A DNA stretch of 64,000 nt from Bosea sp. AS-1 (GTDB taxonomy: Bacteria; Pseudomonadota; Alphaproteobacteria; Rhizobiales; Beijerinckiaceae). Position 1 is the first letter of the stretch, and each line of letters opens with the position of its first letter. Positions 63,042-64,000 of this stretch are shown piece after piece. The translations under genes were made by a program, and so were the position numbers. The notes under the pieces are model-generated. The model had not been told where the DNA came from and ran no database searches. It was given only the letters and a program-made list of their open reading frames with translations. Location: the NCBI RefSeq assembly GCF_002220095.1, contig NZ_CP022372.1, forward strand, positions 1,026,501-1,090,500. The letters are read 5' to 3'.

Positions 63042-64000
63042 TCCGCCTTGAGCGGTCGCGCGAGTAGCGCCGCGACCGCCTCGCGCACGCCGATCCGGCC
63101 CGCGATGATGGCCGCGACGGCCTCGGCGATGGGTGTCTCGATGCCCTCCGACTGCGCCATCCTGGCGAGGACCGGGGCGGTGAAGGCGCCTTCCGCCAGC
63201 TTGCCGCCGGCGGCCTCCGCCGGGCTCTTGCCCTGGCCGAGCGCCAGACCATAGGCGAAATTGCGCGATTGCGGCGAGGCGCAGCTCAAGACCACGTCGC
63301 CCAGGCCGGACAATCCCATCAGCGTCTCGGGATCGGCGCCATGCGCCTCGCCGAAGCGGCGCAGTTCGGCGAAGCCACGCGCGACCAGCGCGGCGCGGGC
63401 GCTCTCGCCGAAACCGAGCCCGATGGCGATGCCGGCCGCAATGGCGAGCACGTTTTTGGCCGCGCCGCCGATCTCGACCCCGCGCGGATCGCCGGAATGA
63501 TAGATCCGGAAGGCGGGCGAGCTCAGCGCCTCCGCAAGACCTTGAGCCAGCGCCGGGTCGGCCGCGGCGAGGGTCACGGCTGTCGGCAGGCCACGGCCGA
63601 TATCGGCGGCGAAGCTCGGACCGGACAGGATTGCGGTAGGAACCTCCGGCCAGAGGCCGGCGATGATCTCGGTCGGGAACAGGCCGCTCGCCTGCTCGAT
63701 GCCCTTGGCGGCCGAGATCACCGGCGCGCCGGCCGGCAACGCGGCGGCCATCGCAGCGGTGGCGTCTCGCAGGCTCTGGGTCGGCACGGCGACGATGAAG
63801 GCGTCGCAGGGCGCCAGATCGCCGAGTGTAGCGGTAGCGCTGATGGTTTCGGGCAGGGCGACATCGGGCAGGCGCGGCGCCTGCCTTTCCTTGCGGATCG
63901 CTTCGACCGTTGCGACGTCGCGCGCCCAGAGCCGGACGGCGCGGCCCGCACGGCTGGCGGCAAGCGCCAGCGCGGCACCATAGGCGCCGGCCCCGACGAC
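63038..64000 (-). CDS. gpsA: Glycerol-3-phosphate dehydrogenase [NAD(P)+], 5' end outside window
   Basis: Reduces dihydroxyacetone phosphate to glycerol-3-phosphate for phospholipid synthesis. The frame is open to the right edge, where VVGAGAYGAALALAASRAG is the cofactor-binding GxGxxG/A; the usual form is GAGAWGTAL. Further on come FIVAVPTQSLRD, SAAKGIEQASGLFPTEIIAG, LSGPSFAADIGRGLPTAVTL, the active-site segment GGAAKNVLAIAAGIAIGLGF, GLSGLGDVVLSCASPQSRN and a normal C-terminus. About ten residues are missing at the 5' side. It overlaps the next gene by four bases. Confidence 0.95.
   Translation of the reverse strand, partial: VVGAGAYGAALALAASRAGRAVRLWARDVATVEAIRKERQAPRLPDVALPETISATATLGDLAPCDAFIVAVPTQSLRDATAAMAAALPAGAPVISAAKGIEQASGLFPTEIIAGLWPEVPTAILSGPSFAADIGRGLPTAVTLAAADPALAQGLAEALSSPAFRIYHSGDPRGVEIGGAAKNVLAIAAGIAIGLGFGESARAALVARGFAELRRFGEAHGADPETLMGLSGLGDVVLSCASPQSRNFAYGLALGQGKSPAEAAGGKLAEGAFTAPVLARMAQSEGIETPIAEAVAAIIAGRIGVREAVAALLARPLKAE

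Overview
The window reads as a high-GC alphaproteobacterial chromosome of the order Hyphomicrobiales (Rhizobiales), most like Bosea or a close relative. The marker genes are an Irr-type Fur regulator beside bacterioferritin, an Aap-type L-amino-acid ABC transporter, an Omp19-like Inh-domain lipoprotein, an IalB-family protein, a four-cysteine Fnr, a CtrA-like motif before minC, and the gpsA / EVE / acs order. The genus is an inference from gene content. Genes sit on both strands in short operons. I saw no rRNA, tRNA, phage, transposase or CRISPR.

1-13.8 kb is a surface polysaccharide locus: a polyprenyl-phosphate sugar transferase, a GT4 and two GT2 glycosyltransferases, a broken Wzy/O-antigen-ligase-like gene, a short Wzc-like protein whose P-loop has lost its lysine, a CDP-glucose branch (RfbF and RfbG) with a PIG-L deacetylase between them, a Wzx flippase, and a LuxR-type regulator with a degenerate receiver domain. 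Two assembly functions (polymerase and chain-length kinase) look damaged or altered while the glycosyltransferases look intact.

14-19 kb holds a D-cysteine desulfhydrase-like enzyme and aapJQM without the expected aapP ATPase. 19.4-21.3 kb is minCDE with a terminator at its end. 21.3-28.8 kb is mostly acyl-CoA metabolism: a phosphotransferase and acyl-CoA dehydrogenase pair resembling the two halves of ACAD10/11, a FadB/FadJ-type bifunctional enzyme, pgi, and an MFS transporter. 29-33 kb carries pyrE, a LOG-like protein, a HAD hydrolase and an IlvD/Edd dehydratase.

33-41.6 kb is a low-oxygen respiration block: cydDC divergent from cydABX, then a hemerythrin-like gene, and a convergent fnr. 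An FNR/FixK-type box lies between cydD and cydA, so one regulator could switch both arms. A PcaQ-like LysR regulator follows.

42-49.3 kb has an M20 amidohydrolase divergent from a GntR regulator with a perfect palindrome between them, an IalB-family protein, an orphan E1/transketolase-like enzyme, and two unrecognised envelope proteins. 49.7-55.5 kb has asd, a DMT exporter, and a TetR regulator divergent from an EmrAB-type efflux pair with two matching inverted repeats. 55.6-57.2 kb is an iron block (irr, a Bfd-like ferredoxin, bfr) with two ICE-like palindromes. The rest holds a double cold-shock-domain protein, a GNAT acetyltransferase, an Omp19-like lipoprotein, RidA, acsA, an EVE protein, a small unknown protein and the 3' part of gpsA, which runs off the right edge.
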